Source: Enterobacteriaceae bacterium ESL0689 (lineage in GTDB: Bacteria > Pseudomonadota > Gammaproteobacteria > Enterobacterales > Enterobacteriaceae). Taken from it: a DNA stretch of 64,000 nucleotides. Below the pieces are notes generated by a model. It was given only the letters and a program-made list of their open reading frames with translations. It searched no databases and was not told the DNA's origin. Location: positions 1,612,001 through 1,676,000 of the forward strand of contig JAQTIF010000001.1 of NCBI GenBank assembly GCA_029433525.1. The letters run 5' to 3'. How positions within the stretch are numbered: the stretch's first letter is position 1; each line of letters starts with the position of its first letter. Shown piece after piece: positions 9,658 to 18,373 of this stretch. The position numbers were made by a program, and so were the translations under genes.

Positions 9658-10848
9658 TTATGCTGCGGTATTTGTACCTTCCAATTTACCAATATAATCA
9701 GCGTACCACTGCATCATTTCCCGCCGCCCATCCAGATACTGTGCATGGTTGTATGTGCCACGAATGCTGTTTTTATCCACATGCGCGAGTTGCATTTCGA
9801 TCCAGGCTGTATTAAATCCCTGCTCATGCAGAATGGTGCTCATGGTGTGCCGAAAGCCGTGGCCGGTAGCTTTACCATCGTAGCCGATACGTTTGATCAC
9901 CATGTTAATACTGGCTTCACTCATTGGTTTGTCGATATTGCAACGCCCCGGAAATACCAGTTGGTACTGGCCGGTGTAGGTACGGAGCTCCTGCAGTATC
10001 GCCAGAACCTGGTCTGACAAAGGCACCAGATGTTTACGGCGCTTCTTCATGCGGCTTTCAGGAATTGTCCACAACGCATTTTCCAGATCGAACTCTTGCC
10101 ACTCTGCAGCACGAAGTTCAATCGTACGCACTCCCGTTAATAGAAGCAGAGTGGTTGCCATACGCGTAATACAACTGCCGTGGTAATCGGCAAGGCAGGA
10201 AAGGAATGCGGGTAATTCCGATGCCTGAAGGTGAGGAAAGTGTTCTGTTTTTGGCGCAGTCAGCGTACCGGTTAGTTCCGCAGTCGGATTAATCGTCGCA
10301 CGCCCGGTTGCGATGGCGTAGCGGAAGATCTGATTGCAGTACTGCCTGACCTTACGGAGTTTTTCCAGCGAACCTCGCTTTTCAATCAGCCGTAAAACTT
10401 CCAGCATCTCCAGAGGCAGGATCTCCGCGACAGGGCGTTTGCCCACATACGGGAAAATATCCTTCTCCAGAGCCTCCTGAACGCTCTCTGCGTAGCTTTC
10501 CGACCATGAGATACACTTATGCTTATGCCACTCCATGGCGAGCGCCCTGAAGGTATTTACGACGGATATTTTTTTGGCGAGTTTTTCGAGCTGCTTTTTC
10601 TCACCCGGATCGCCGCCATCAGCAATCACTTTTCTGGCTTCATCGCGTTTTACACGCGCATCAGCCAGAGAGACGTCAGGATAAACGCCGATAGATAACT
10701 TTTTCTCTTTGCCGGCGATACGGTATTTCATTCGCCAGTATCGTTTTCCTGTGGTGGTTACCAGGAGAAAAAGGCCACGTTCGTCAGAGAGTTTATAGTC
10801 CTTCTCTTTGGGTTTGGCAGTCTCGACCTGCCGGGCTGTCAGTGCCAT
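9658..10848 (-). CDS. intA: P4-type tyrosine recombinase (island integrase)
   Basis: A 396-residue phage P4-like integrase, full length. The N-terminal arm-binding domain starts MALTARQVETAKPKEKDYKL, typical of the group. The catalytic residues are visible: R241 (TGVRTIEL), H330-x2-R333 (GHGFRHTM), H356 (LAHVDKN) and a C-terminal Tyr in TYNHAQYL (Y366 or Y371). Such enzymes insert elements into the 3' end of tRNA genes. This gene sits about 175 bases from the 3' end of tRNA-Phe and is read away from it, the usual layout of a genomic island. The symbol reflects family likeness only. Confidence 0.93.
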   Translation of the reverse strand: MALTARQVETAKPKEKDYKLSDERGLFLLVTTTGKRYWRMKYRIAGKEKKLSIGVYPDVSLADARVKRDEARKVIADGGDPGEKKQLEKLAKKISVVNTFRALAMEWHKHKCISWSESYAESVQEALEKDIFPYVGKRPVAEILPLEMLEVLRLIEKRGSLEKLRKVRQYCNQIFRYAIATGRATINPTAELTGTLTAPKTEHFPHLQASELPAFLSCLADYHGSCITRMATTLLLLTGVRTIELRAAEWQEFDLENALWTIPESRMKKRRKHLVPLSDQVLAILQELRTYTGQYQLVFPGRCNIDKPMSEASINMVIKRIGYDGKATGHGFRHTMSTILHEQGFNTAWIEMQLAHVDKNSIRGTYNHAQYLDGRREMMQWYADYIGKLEGTNTAA

Positions 10849-11023
10849 ATGGGGGCCTCAATTTTCATTGAACACAAAGAGCCCCCTGAAAAGCCCCCAG
10901 ATGCAACTTGATTTAGAGAGAGTTGGGTTGAGGTCAGTGGAGTTCGAAATGTCAGAAAGTGATGTATGGCAGTGATTATACTTGAGTTTTGTGGAGTTTG
11001 GGAGACGTACATAGAAGTGAAAG

Positions 11024-11099
11024 TGGTGCCCGGACTCGGAATCGAACCAAGGACACGAGGATTTTCAATCCTCTGCTCTACCGACTGAGCTATCCGGGC
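11024..11099 (-). tRNA. pheV: tRNA-Phe (anticodon GAA), pheV position
   Basis: On the minus strand the 76-base gene begins GCCCGGATAGCTCAGTCGG, has anticodon loop TTGAAAA with anticodon GAA, the T-arm GGTTCGATTCC, and an encoded CCA end. It forms a complete cloverleaf and matches enterobacterial tRNA-Phe nearly base for base. In E. coli, pheV follows yqgA in the same orientation, as here. The 3' half is the probable attB/attL site for the neighbouring integrase; no second copy of it was found in the window. Confidence 0.97.
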
Positions 11100-11204
11100 A
11101 ATGGGGCGCATTAAAGCTGATTCGCTGTATGGCGTCAATGAAATTTATTTAAAATGTGACAGACTGTATGCTCTGTCAGCAGATTTGCTGGAAAACAGCC
11201 CGTT

Positions 11205-11918
11205 TCAGGAAAAAAACGCCGTCCAGCATGCCGAGACCGGCATCGCTAACACCAGTGCAGGCAGCATATTAACCACGGCGAACATTTTAATTCCGCTGAC
11301 TCGCATACTGGTTGCCAGCAGTAACATGCCACCTGTAGCGCTGAAATCTCCCATCATCACCGGTGTGGTTAAGGGCATAATTAATGATGCACAGGCCGCC
11401 AGCGTCAGCTGGATTATCAGCATCGGGATACAAATAACCGAAACGGCAAATCCGAGGCTACAGGCGAAAATAATCGCTGCGAAAAAGTCGAGGAAAGATT
11501 TAGCAATCAGAATACTGGCATCTCCGGTCATCCCTTCATGCATCGCACCGAAGATCCCGGTACCACTCAGGCAGAACAGGACAATCACCACAACATAATT
11601 CTGAATAAAGGTATTGCTGGCAGGCTCTCTGGTTTTGCTTTTAGGTGACAGCATACGCTGCAACTTGCTAATCAGGGTATTAACACCTTTCTCCAGGTTA
11701 CAGGCCTCACCCAGCAAGGTGCCAGCCAGTACCGCGAAGACAATCGCGGGCAGATTAGCGCATTTGATGACCAGTAAAATACCAATGCTCATAGAGCACA
11801 GGCCAAAAATAGAGACCATCGCGGTGCGAATGCGTTCGGGGAGTCTCTCGCTTAATAACACGCCCAGTACACCGCCGAGAAAGAGTGCGCTGGCATTAAT
11901 AAAAGGCCCGGTAACCAC
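11205..11918 (-). CDS. yqgA: YqgA, DUF554 family membrane protein
   Basis: A 237-residue integral membrane protein of the DUF554 family, close to E. coli YqgA in length and sequence (GPFINASA at the start, FIQNYV, GTGIFGAM-EGMTGD in the middle). Six to seven hydrophobic helices are visible. The physiological role is not established. I chose GTG 11918, which has AGGAG 7 bases upstream and gives the family's MV-GPFINA start; the longer frame to 11990 adds an unlikely N-terminus. It keeps its usual position before tRNA-Phe. On the other side, speC and nupG are absent. Confidence 0.9.
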   Translation of the reverse strand: MVTGPFINASALFLGGVLGVLLSERLPERIRTAMVSIFGLCSMSIGILLVIKCANLPAIVFAVLAGTLLGEACNLEKGVNTLISKLQRMLSPKSKTREPASNTFIQNYVVVIVLFCLSGTGIFGAMHEGMTGDASILIAKSFLDFFAAIIFACSLGFAVSVICIPMLIIQLTLAACASLIMPLTTPVMMGDFSATGGMLLLATSMRVSGIKMFAVVNMLPALVLAMPVSACWTAFFS

Positions 11919-12072
11919 AATACAACTCCTGTTGATAGCAACTGACAGAAGTTTATTATGCACCTGAATAGCCTTCATGGAATAATACATTGATAAATAT
12001 CAATTATTTATATTATCGCTTCGGGCTGGTTATGAGAAATGGCGTGCTACAGCCAGACTTAGCACCAGGCGC

Positions 12073-12765
12073 TTATACCGCGTTACGCTTATACAGTCGT
12101 CGTGGATGGCCAATTTTGCCATACAGTATTTCGACACTCAGAAAACCGGTGCCGACACAGTGTTCCAGATAACGGCGTGCGGTTGTTTTACTTAATCCGG
12201 TGGCGTTGACCACCTCATCGACAGAAAAGCAGTGTGTGGTATTGACGGTAAAGAGTTGCTGTACCCGGGCCAGCGTGTTTTCTTCAATCCCTTTGCTGCC
12301 GTTATCCTGGCGATAATTTTTCGCCTGTAGCTGATATAACGTATCGACGTTTTGCTGATCCACAATTTTCCAGACCCGTTGTTGTTCAGCAAACTGAATG
12401 AAACGTTCCAGCGACTGGCTCAGGCGACGCCATGAAACGGGTTTGAGGATATAATCAAAGGCACCGTTACGGATCGCCTGGCTACAGGTATCCATATCAC
12501 TGGCCGCGGTGATAAAAATGACTGAACAGTGCGCCTGTGCCAGCAGTGTGCTGCCGATCAGGGTGATGCCTTTGCCATCTGGCAGGTAGTTATCCAGCAG
12601 GACAAGCTGCACATTTTTACTGGCTATTTGTACCTGCGCTTCGGTCAGGGTTGCGGCGATCCCCGCCAGCCGCAGCCCTGGTTGTTTACTGACAAACTCG
12701 GCAATCAGTTGTGCCAGCTTGTGCTCGTCTTCTATAATCAGCACATTAATCGGTTGATGTTGCAT
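12073..12765 (-). CDS. dpiA: CitB/DpiA-type response regulator of citrate genes
   Basis: A 230-residue response regulator of the CitB/DpiA family. The receiver domain has the acidic pair E12-D13, phospho-acceptor D58 (LVLLDNYLPDGKG) and K108 (DYILKPVSW). The C-terminal helix-turn-helix (about 180-215, VVNATGLSKTTARRYLE) is typical of this family, whose members bind AT-rich sites in citrate promoters. The start overlaps the end of the sensor gene by 20 bases, so the pair is coupled. It should activate the divergent carrier-lyase operon. I cannot tell from sequence whether the name dpiA, citB or citZ is correct. Confidence 0.9.
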   Translation of the reverse strand: MQHQPINVLIIEDEHKLAQLIAEFVSKQPGLRLAGIAATLTEAQVQIASKNVQLVLLDNYLPDGKGITLIGSTLLAQAHCSVIFITAASDMDTCSQAIRNGAFDYILKPVSWRRLSQSLERFIQFAEQQRVWKIVDQQNVDTLYQLQAKNYRQDNGSKGIEENTLARVQQLFTVNTTHCFSVDEVVNATGLSKTTARRYLEHCVGTGFLSVEILYGKIGHPRRLYKRNAV

Positions 12766-14392
12766 AGTCCGCTCCCGTAGGTGTTTGTATCGGGTGCTGG
12801 ATAGCTCCCGTGATGGGAATGAAAAGTGAGAAAATCGTGCCCTGGGGGATGTTATCTGTCACTTCGATAGTACCACCGGCCTGAGTGACATAATTCTCGA
12901 TCAGATATAATCCAATACCATGATCACCGTGTGTTTTGGTGGTGACATTACGTTCGAAGATGTGTTCCCGCAAGTCGGGGGGGATGCCCACGCCACAATC
13001 GGCCACCTCAATCAGTAGTTCGTGGCTATTCAGCTTAATCAGCACTTCGATCGGTTGATGAGGTAAAGGCGCGCGTTGGGTTGCTTCAATGGCGTTATCC
13101 AGTAAATTACCAATGATGGAGATCAGCTCTGCTTCGCTCAGGGAGGTAATAGCTCGCGTCATGGTGCAGGCCGGGTCAAAGTTTATTTCGACGCCTTTTT
13201 CCCGCGCCCGCGCCACTTTGCCCAGCAGTAAACCGCAAAGTGTCGGTGAACTGAAACGCGAGGAGATAAAATCCAGCAGCTCCTGGGCATATTCCGATTG
13301 CGCTTGCAGATAATGGATGGCTTCTTCGTAGCGTCCCATATGCAGCAGCCCGGAGAGTGTCGCCATACGATTAAGCTGTTCGTGGCGCATGATCCGCAGA
13401 TTATCGACATAGCGTTTTACCTGGCTAAGCTGGGCGCTAAGGGTATCTATCTCTTTACGATCACGAAAAGTAATCACCCAACCCTGTAAGCTGTTTTCCA
13501 GCATGATCCGTACACGGCTGGCGATCACGGTCAGATCATTGAAACGACATATCTCATCATGTGTATCCTGTTGCAACATCACCGACGGCGCGAAAAAAGG
13601 CACGCTGGCTATCACCTGGTTAATCGGCTGGCTGCGTATCTCACGGGCGGGTAAATTGAGATCCAGTAATTTTCGCGCCGCCTGGTTGATCACTTCAATT
13701 TGTGAGTGATTATTAATGGCGATCACGCCCTCATAAATCGATTCCATCATCGCTTTTTGCTGACGCACCAGCAGGCCAATTTCACGTGGTTCCAGTGAAA
13801 ATATCTGTTTTTTAATGCTGCGGGTAAAAAACCATGAAAAGATGAACAGTGCGATCAGTAACAGTAAGGTGGCAATCAGGATATTCACCACTTTACTCAC
13901 GGTAATGCTGTCAAGATAGCTGATCAGATAACCCACCGAAACAATACCGACGACCTGGTTATGACTATCCATTATGGGTGCTTTACTGCGCAGGGAAACC
14001 CCCAACCCCCCCTGGCGAATGGAAGTGGTGGTTTTACCCAGCAGAACGTCTTCGTTATCGCCGCCAATCAGCAGGGTACCAACCCGGTCAGCGGATGCGG
14101 AATGAAACAAATGACGTCCCTGATTATCGCCAATAACAATAAAGCTGGCATCGCTGTAGGAGGTTATTTTATGCATAAAATTAGCGATAGCCGTAATATC
14201 TTTTTGGCTGGTGCTTTGCTGCAATGACGGGATACTGGCAATGTATTGTGCCTGTAATTTTGCCCGGATGCTCATTTCCTGATAGAGCTGTTTTTCGATA
14301 TCAATATAATAGTAGCCACTGAGCAGTATGAATAGCCCGGAAAAAAAGACAGCCAGCGAGATAAATAATTTTATCTGAAATGATACTTTCAT
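12746..14392 (-). CDS. dpiB: CitA/DpiB-type citrate-sensing histidine kinase
   Basis: A 548-residue membrane sensor kinase. A first membrane helix (about 8-27) and a second (about 169-190) enclose a periplasmic PAS-like ligand domain with CitA-type signatures (GRHLFHS, SLRSKAPI, GIVSVGY). A cytoplasmic PAS domain follows (about 210-315). The H-box is LRIMRHEQLNRM with H337, and the ATPase domain has N-box NLLDNAIEAT and G-boxes GVGIPP and HGIGLYL. CitA-family kinases bind citrate outside the inner membrane and phosphorylate CitB. It is transcribed away from the carrier gene across a 392-base regulatory region. Confidence 0.92.
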   Translation of the reverse strand: MKVSFQIKLFISLAVFFSGLFILLSGYYYIDIEKQLYQEMSIRAKLQAQYIASIPSLQQSTSQKDITAIANFMHKITSYSDASFIVIGDNQGRHLFHSASADRVGTLLIGGDNEDVLLGKTTTSIRQGGLGVSLRSKAPIMDSHNQVVGIVSVGYLISYLDSITVSKVVNILIATLLLLIALFIFSWFFTRSIKKQIFSLEPREIGLLVRQQKAMMESIYEGVIAINNHSQIEVINQAARKLLDLNLPAREIRSQPINQVIASVPFFAPSVMLQQDTHDEICRFNDLTVIASRVRIMLENSLQGWVITFRDRKEIDTLSAQLSQVKRYVDNLRIMRHEQLNRMATLSGLLHMGRYEEAIHYLQAQSEYAQELLDFISSRFSSPTLCGLLLGKVARAREKGVEINFDPACTMTRAITSLSEAELISIIGNLLDNAIEATQRAPLPHQPIEVLIKLNSHELLIEVADCGVGIPPDLREHIFERNVTTKTHGDHGIGLYLIENYVTQAGGTIEVTDNIPQGTIFSLFIPITGAIQHPIQTPTGADYATSTD

Positions 14393-14784
14393 AATGGTTG
14401 CACAGGATGGCTTCGGGAGCGTTAATGTATCATTTTTCTCTGGCCGGGAGTTTTTTGGCTGCGAAACTTGTGATCAATCTACCACGATACTTTACCCGTG
14501 GCCTGTCGCCAGCAGGGGGATCTATGGCGGATGTTTACTCCCATTTTAATGAAAATCAAATTAATAAAAAACGACATGAACGCACTCAATAAAATAAACC
14601 ATTAAAACCATACAAACCATTAAAACCATACAAACCATTAAAACTATATAAACCATTAAAACCATACAACCCATTAAAACCATACAACCCATAAAGTTTT
14701 CATTTTTAATATGCCAGTCCTCACACTCACTGTCTGATCTGTCATTTAGGCTAATCACCATAAAATAACCAAGAGGTTTGATTT
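14393..14784. promoter_or_regulatory. Divergent control region between sensor kinase and citrate carrier
   Basis: This 392-base gap must hold the promoters for dpiBA (leftward) and the carrier-FAH-cit operon (rightward). It is markedly AT-rich and contains five 18-bp tandem repeats. A weak CRP-like half site (TTGTGATC, about 14468) is present, but I do not see a clean palindrome. The carrier start has a good ribosome site (AAGAGG). CitB/DpiA regulators bind AT-rich DNA in such divergent regions, so control by the adjacent two-component system is the natural inference. Confidence 0.6.
14600..14689. repeat. Five 18-bp tandem repeats in the citrate promoter region
   Basis: Five head-to-tail copies of 18 bp, with no spacers, begin at 14600, 14618, 14636, 14654 and 14672. 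Copies 1 and 2 are identical (cattaaaaccatacaaac); copy 3 has changes at three positions; copies 4 and 5 are identical to each other and differ from copy 1 by one base. They lie about 100 bases upstream of the carrier start. The lack of spacers excludes CRISPR. They could be a cluster of regulator sites or a slippage-prone spacing element. Confidence 0.93.
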
Positions 14785-16146
14785 ATGAGTGCGAATGACA
14801 ATTCATTTTCTATTGACCAGAAATCCGCTCGGCTAGCCAAATCTTCGCTCAAAGAGCGTTGGTGGTATATTATGGATAACTGGAAGATTGGTATTATTCC
14901 TTTGCCACTCTTTGTTCTGGCGGGTGTGCTGATTGGGATTGAGTGTTTATACGGCGAATTGCCTAGTGACATTGTCGTGATGGTCGCCACGCTGGCATTT
15001 TTTGGCTTTGCCTGTGGTGAGTTTGGCAAGCGTTTACCGATAGTCGGTAAACTGGGTGCGGCAGCGATTTGTGCCACCTTTATTCCTTCGGCACTGGTTT
15101 ATTATCATTGGTTGCCGGATGTTGTGGTTGTCTCCACGACCAAATTCTATAAATCAACGCATATTCTGTACCTCTATATCTGCTGCATTATTGTTGGCAG
15201 TATCATGAGTATGAATCGTGAAGTACTGATTCAGGGATTTCTGCGTATTTTCTTCCCGATGCTGTGTGGTGAAATCGCTGGCATGGTAGTGGGTATGGGC
15301 GTCGGCATGGCGCTGGGTCTTGAACCGTTCCAGATTTTCTTCTTTATTATTCTGCCCATTATGGCGGGTGGTGTCGGTGAAGGGGCGATTCCGCTGTCGA
15401 TGGGGTATGCAGCCATACTGAATATCGAGCAAGGGGTAGCATTAGGCCGTTTACTGCCGATGGTCATGCTGGGTAGTCTCACCGCCATTATTATTTCCGG
15501 TTGTCTGAATCAGCTTGGCAAGCGTTATCCGCAGCTGACAGGCGAAGGTCAGTTGATGCCTAATCATCAGAATAGTGGCGGAAGTCTCACGCAAACCGCT
15601 TCTTCAGGTAAATTAGACGTTACCACACTGGCCTCCGGGGTATTGCTGGCAGTATTGCTCTATATGGTCGGCATGTTGGGTCATAAACTTATCGGCTTGC
15701 CTGCGCCGGTGGGTATGCTGTTCGCCGCAGTGCTGGTGAAACTGTGTTACGGCGTTTCACCACGGGTGCTCGAAGGTTCGCAAGTAGTGTATAAATTCTT
15801 CCAGACATCAGTCACTTATCCCATTCTTTTCGCTGTCGGTGTGGCGATTACCCCGTGGGAAGAACTGGTTAACGCTTTCACGCTCACCAATCTGCTGGTC
15901 ATTATTAGTACCGTTGTGACTCTGGTGGCAACAGGTTTCCTTGTTGGCAAAAAGATTGGCATGTATCCCATTGATGTCGCTATTATTTCATGCTGCCAGA
16001 GTGGACAGGGTGGAACCGGGGACGTCGCTATTCTGACAGCAGGTAATCGTATGGTGCTGATGCCATTTGCCCAGATTGCAACGCGCATCGGGGGGGCGAT
16101 TAATGTTTCTGTCTCATTACTGATTTTGGGTAACTTCCTCGTTTAG
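14785..16146 (+). CDS. citW: 2-hydroxycarboxylate transporter (CitS/CitW family citrate carrier)
   Basis: A 453-residue polytopic inner-membrane carrier of the 2-hydroxycarboxylate transporter (2HCT) family. It has the two family signatures with reentrant-loop GG motifs: MAGGVGEGAIPLS in the first half and SGQGGTGDVAIL in the second. The conserved C-terminal MVLMPFAQIATRIGGA, which bears the substrate-binding Arg region, is also present. The 2HCT family includes Na+/citrate symporter CitS and citrate/acetate exchanger CitW; sequence reading alone does not separate the two modes, so the symbol is tentative. It is the first gene of the operon, with AAGAGG before the ATG. Confidence 0.92.
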   Translation: MSANDNSFSIDQKSARLAKSSLKERWWYIMDNWKIGIIPLPLFVLAGVLIGIECLYGELPSDIVVMVATLAFFGFACGEFGKRLPIVGKLGAAAICATFIPSALVYYHWLPDVVVVSTTKFYKSTHILYLYICCIIVGSIMSMNREVLIQGFLRIFFPMLCGEIAGMVVGMGVGMALGLEPFQIFFFIILPIMAGGVGEGAIPLSMGYAAILNIEQGVALGRLLPMVMLGSLTAIIISGCLNQLGKRYPQLTGEGQLMPNHQNSGGSLTQTASSGKLDVTTLASGVLLAVLLYMVGMLGHKLIGLPAPVGMLFAAVLVKLCYGVSPRVLEGSQVVYKFFQTSVTYPILFAVGVAITPWEELVNAFTLTNLLVIISTVVTLVATGFLVGKKIGMYPIDVAIISCCQSGQGGTGDVAILTAGNRMVLMPFAQIATRIGGAINVSVSLLILGNFLV

Positions 16147-16163
16147 GTTTTCAGGAAAACATC

Positions 16164-17027
16164 ATGAAAGTTGTAAGTTTTATCAATAAGGGTGTCCGTA
16201 GCTTTGGGATTGTCAAAGCGGAAGGAATCATTGATCTCGGTCGCCGTTTCGGCGACTGTCACGGCGACCTGAAAGCGTTGTTGCATGGCAAAGGACTGGA
16301 AGAAGCTCGTCACTACCTGAATGAGGCTACAGATATTCCACTGGCGGCCGTCACGTTTCTGCCGGTGATTGTCCAGCCAGAAAAAATTCTCTGTGTCGGG
16401 ATGAACTATGCCGAAAAACGCCAGGAGTTTGATCAGCATGATCCGGCTCCGACGCTGTTTATTCGTTTTCCTGATTCGCAGACCGCGCATAACGCGCCGG
16501 TTATCAAACCCCGCCACTCCAGCGAGTTTGACTATGAAGGCGAGCTGGCGGTGATCATCGGCACTGGCGGCGAAAATATCTCCCGTGACCAGGCGTTGAG
16601 TCATGTGGCTGGTTATAGCTGCTACATGGATGGTTCAGCGCGCGACTGGCAGCATAGCTGGTTCACCGCTGGAAAAAACTGGCCACAGACCGGAGCCTTC
16701 GGGCCGTGGCTGGTGACCACCGATGAGATCCCCGATCCCAATCAACTGATGATCCGCACATGGCTGAATGGCCGGATGGTGCAGGATGACAATACCCGCC
16801 ACATGATCCACCCGGTGGCGGAACTGATTGAATACATCAGCACCTTCACGCGATTAAGTCCGGGTGATGTGATCATCACCGGCTCGCCGGGGGGCGTAGG
16901 TAAAAAACGTAATCCACCACTGTTTATGCAGGCCGGTGATCGTATTGAGGTCGAAATTGAGCGTATTGGTCGCCTCAGTAATGTTATTGCACAAGCACCC
17001 GTTCCCGAACTGAGCGCGACGCACTAA
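16164..17027 (+). CDS. FAH-superfamily hydrolase/decarboxylase in the citrate operon
   Basis: A 287-residue protein with a fumarylacetoacetase-like catalytic domain from about residue 70 onward. Metal ligands typical of the superfamily are visible: E-x-E in FDYEGELAVIIG and D in YMDGSARDWQ, with the substrate-loop motif GMNYAEK and the C-terminal GSPGGVG. Superfamily members act on 1,3-dicarbonyl-type acids as hydrolases, oxaloacetate decarboxylases or oxaloacetate tautomerases. It lies between the carrier and citC with short gaps (17 and 14 bases), so it is part of the operon. Since citrate lyase makes oxaloacetate and no oadGAB is present, action on oxaloacetate is the most reasonable inference. 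It is not proven by the sequence. Confidence 0.85.
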   Translation: MKVVSFINKGVRSFGIVKAEGIIDLGRRFGDCHGDLKALLHGKGLEEARHYLNEATDIPLAAVTFLPVIVQPEKILCVGMNYAEKRQEFDQHDPAPTLFIRFPDSQTAHNAPVIKPRHSSEFDYEGELAVIIGTGGENISRDQALSHVAGYSCYMDGSARDWQHSWFTAGKNWPQTGAFGPWLVTTDEIPDPNQLMIRTWLNGRMVQDDNTRHMIHPVAELIEYISTFTRLSPGDVIITGSPGGVGKKRNPPLFMQAGDRIEVEIERIGRLSNVIAQAPVPELSATH

Positions 17028-17041
17028 AGCGAGATCACCCG

Positions 17042-18061
17042 ATGGATTTGCTACCCGAACCCGACTTCCGGTTGACGGATGTAAAACAGCATCCGGAACG
17101 CCTGGCCGCGATCCGCCAGTTACTGGCGGATAATAAGCTGGGAATGGATGACGATATCACACTGTTTGTCGAAGCATGGGCCGGGGCCCGGCTGGTGGGC
17201 TGTGCCGGGCTGGCTGGCAATATCATCAAATGTGTGGCGGTGGATGAGCAGCAACGTGGCCTCAATCTCAGTGCCCGGTTACTGGCGGAAGTGGAAAATA
17301 TCGCGCTGGCGCGTGGCCATTTTCATCTGTTTCTGTGTACCGGAGAAGCTAACGCAGAGCGTTTTGCCCAGTGTGGTTTCTGGCCTGTGGTTCGCAGCAG
17401 CCAGCATACGGTACTGATGGAAAACACGCCGCAAGGGATCACACGTTACTGCCGTACTCTGAGCCAGCAGCGTCGGCCCGGTGAACGCATCGGGTCGATT
17501 GTGATGAATGCTAACCCCTTTACCCTCGGGCACCGCTATCTGGTGGAACAGGCGGCGAAGTCTTGTCAATGGTTGCATTTGTTTGTCGTGCGTGAAGACG
17601 CCTCATATTTTCCATTTCGCGCCCGGCTGAAAATGGTGCGTGAGGGGGTGGCAGATCTGAAAAATGTCATTGTGCATGAAGGATCGCCGTATATCCTCTC
17701 CTGCGCCACCTTTCCGGCCTACTTTCTTAAAGAGCGCGCTAAGGTGCAACAGGCATGGAGCGAAACGGATGTGCTTATCTTTCGTGACTTTATCGTACCT
17801 GCGCTGGGGATCACCCATCGCTTTGTTGGCGCGGAACCCTTTTGTGATACCACCCGACAGTATAACCAGACGTTACATACCTTGCTGGGCGGAGATATTG
17901 CGGTCGTCGAGATCCCGCGCATCAGTGCGGACGGCGTCGCCATATCCGCTTCGGAAGTTCGCCGTTTGCTTGCTGCCCAGCAGTTCTCTCTTATTCGCAA
18001 GAGAGTACCAGAAACGACTTTTGCGTATCTCGAGGCGCATTATTGCAAACAACCCGTATAA
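17042..18061 (+). CDS. citC: [Citrate (pro-3S)-lyase] ligase
   Basis: A 339-residue CitC, which acetylates the thiol of the citrate lyase prosthetic group with ATP and acetate and so makes the lyase active. The N-terminal third is a GNAT-like acetyltransferase fold (GCAGLAGNIIKCVAV, then QQRGLNLSARLL). The C-terminal two-thirds is a nucleotidyltransferase with the HxGH-type motif NPFTLGHRYL and the RR-containing EVRRLL segment near the end (ISASEVRRLL). It follows the FAH gene by 14 bases and precedes citD. Confidence 0.95.
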   Translation: MDLLPEPDFRLTDVKQHPERLAAIRQLLADNKLGMDDDITLFVEAWAGARLVGCAGLAGNIIKCVAVDEQQRGLNLSARLLAEVENIALARGHFHLFLCTGEANAERFAQCGFWPVVRSSQHTVLMENTPQGITRYCRTLSQQRRPGERIGSIVMNANPFTLGHRYLVEQAAKSCQWLHLFVVREDASYFPFRARLKMVREGVADLKNVIVHEGSPYILSCATFPAYFLKERAKVQQAWSETDVLIFRDFIVPALGITHRFVGAEPFCDTTRQYNQTLHTLLGGDIAVVEIPRISADGVAISASEVRRLLAAQQFSLIRKRVPETTFAYLEAHYCKQPV

Positions 18062-18076
18062 CTATCAGGAAAAAAT

Positions 18077-18373
18077 ATGATGAAAATAGTCAGGGAGGCG
18101 CTGGCCGGAACCCGGGAATCCAGCGACCTGATGGTGAAAATCTCTCCCGCCGAAGGCGAGCTGGAGATTGTCATCCAAAGTGAAGTCATTAAACAGTTTG
18201 GCGATCAGATCCGCCAGGTGGCAGAAGAAACTCTGCGTGCTATGGAGGTTAAGGAAGGATTGATTGTGATTGATGATAAAGGTGCGCTGGATTGTGTGAT
18301 CCGCGCACGTCTGCAAAGTGCCGTATTGCGTGCGGCGGATGAATCGCAGATTGACTGGAGGAAATTATGTTAA
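18077..18373 (+). CDS. citD: Citrate lyase gamma subunit (acyl carrier protein)
   Basis: A 98-residue acyl carrier protein of citrate lyase. The serine that carries 2'-(5''-phosphoribosyl)-3'-dephospho-CoA lies in the motif GTRESSD (S15 counted from the first Met, S14 from the second, as in E. coli CitD). The conserved [14 protein letters not shown] segment near residue 76 is present. Two ATG codons are adjacent (18077 and 18080). The stop overlaps the citE start. Confidence 0.95.
   Translation: MMKIVREALAGTRESSDLMVKISPAEGELEIVIQSEVIKQFGDQIRQVAEETLRAMEVKEGLIVIDDKGALDCVIRARLQSAVLRAADESQIDWRKLC

Noticed and set aside
11101..11967. Plus-strand frames of 165 and 117 codons opposite yqgA
   Set aside because: They are antisense shadows of the yqgA coding sequence with no family likeness.
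14600..14689. CRISPR array
   Set aside because: The repeats are contiguous with no spacers, and there are no cas genes in the window.
14561..14761. Minus-strand frame encoding a repetitive MVLMVCMVLM-like peptide
   Set aside because: It is only the 18-bp DNA repeats read as six codons each; it has no ribosome site and no protein-like composition.
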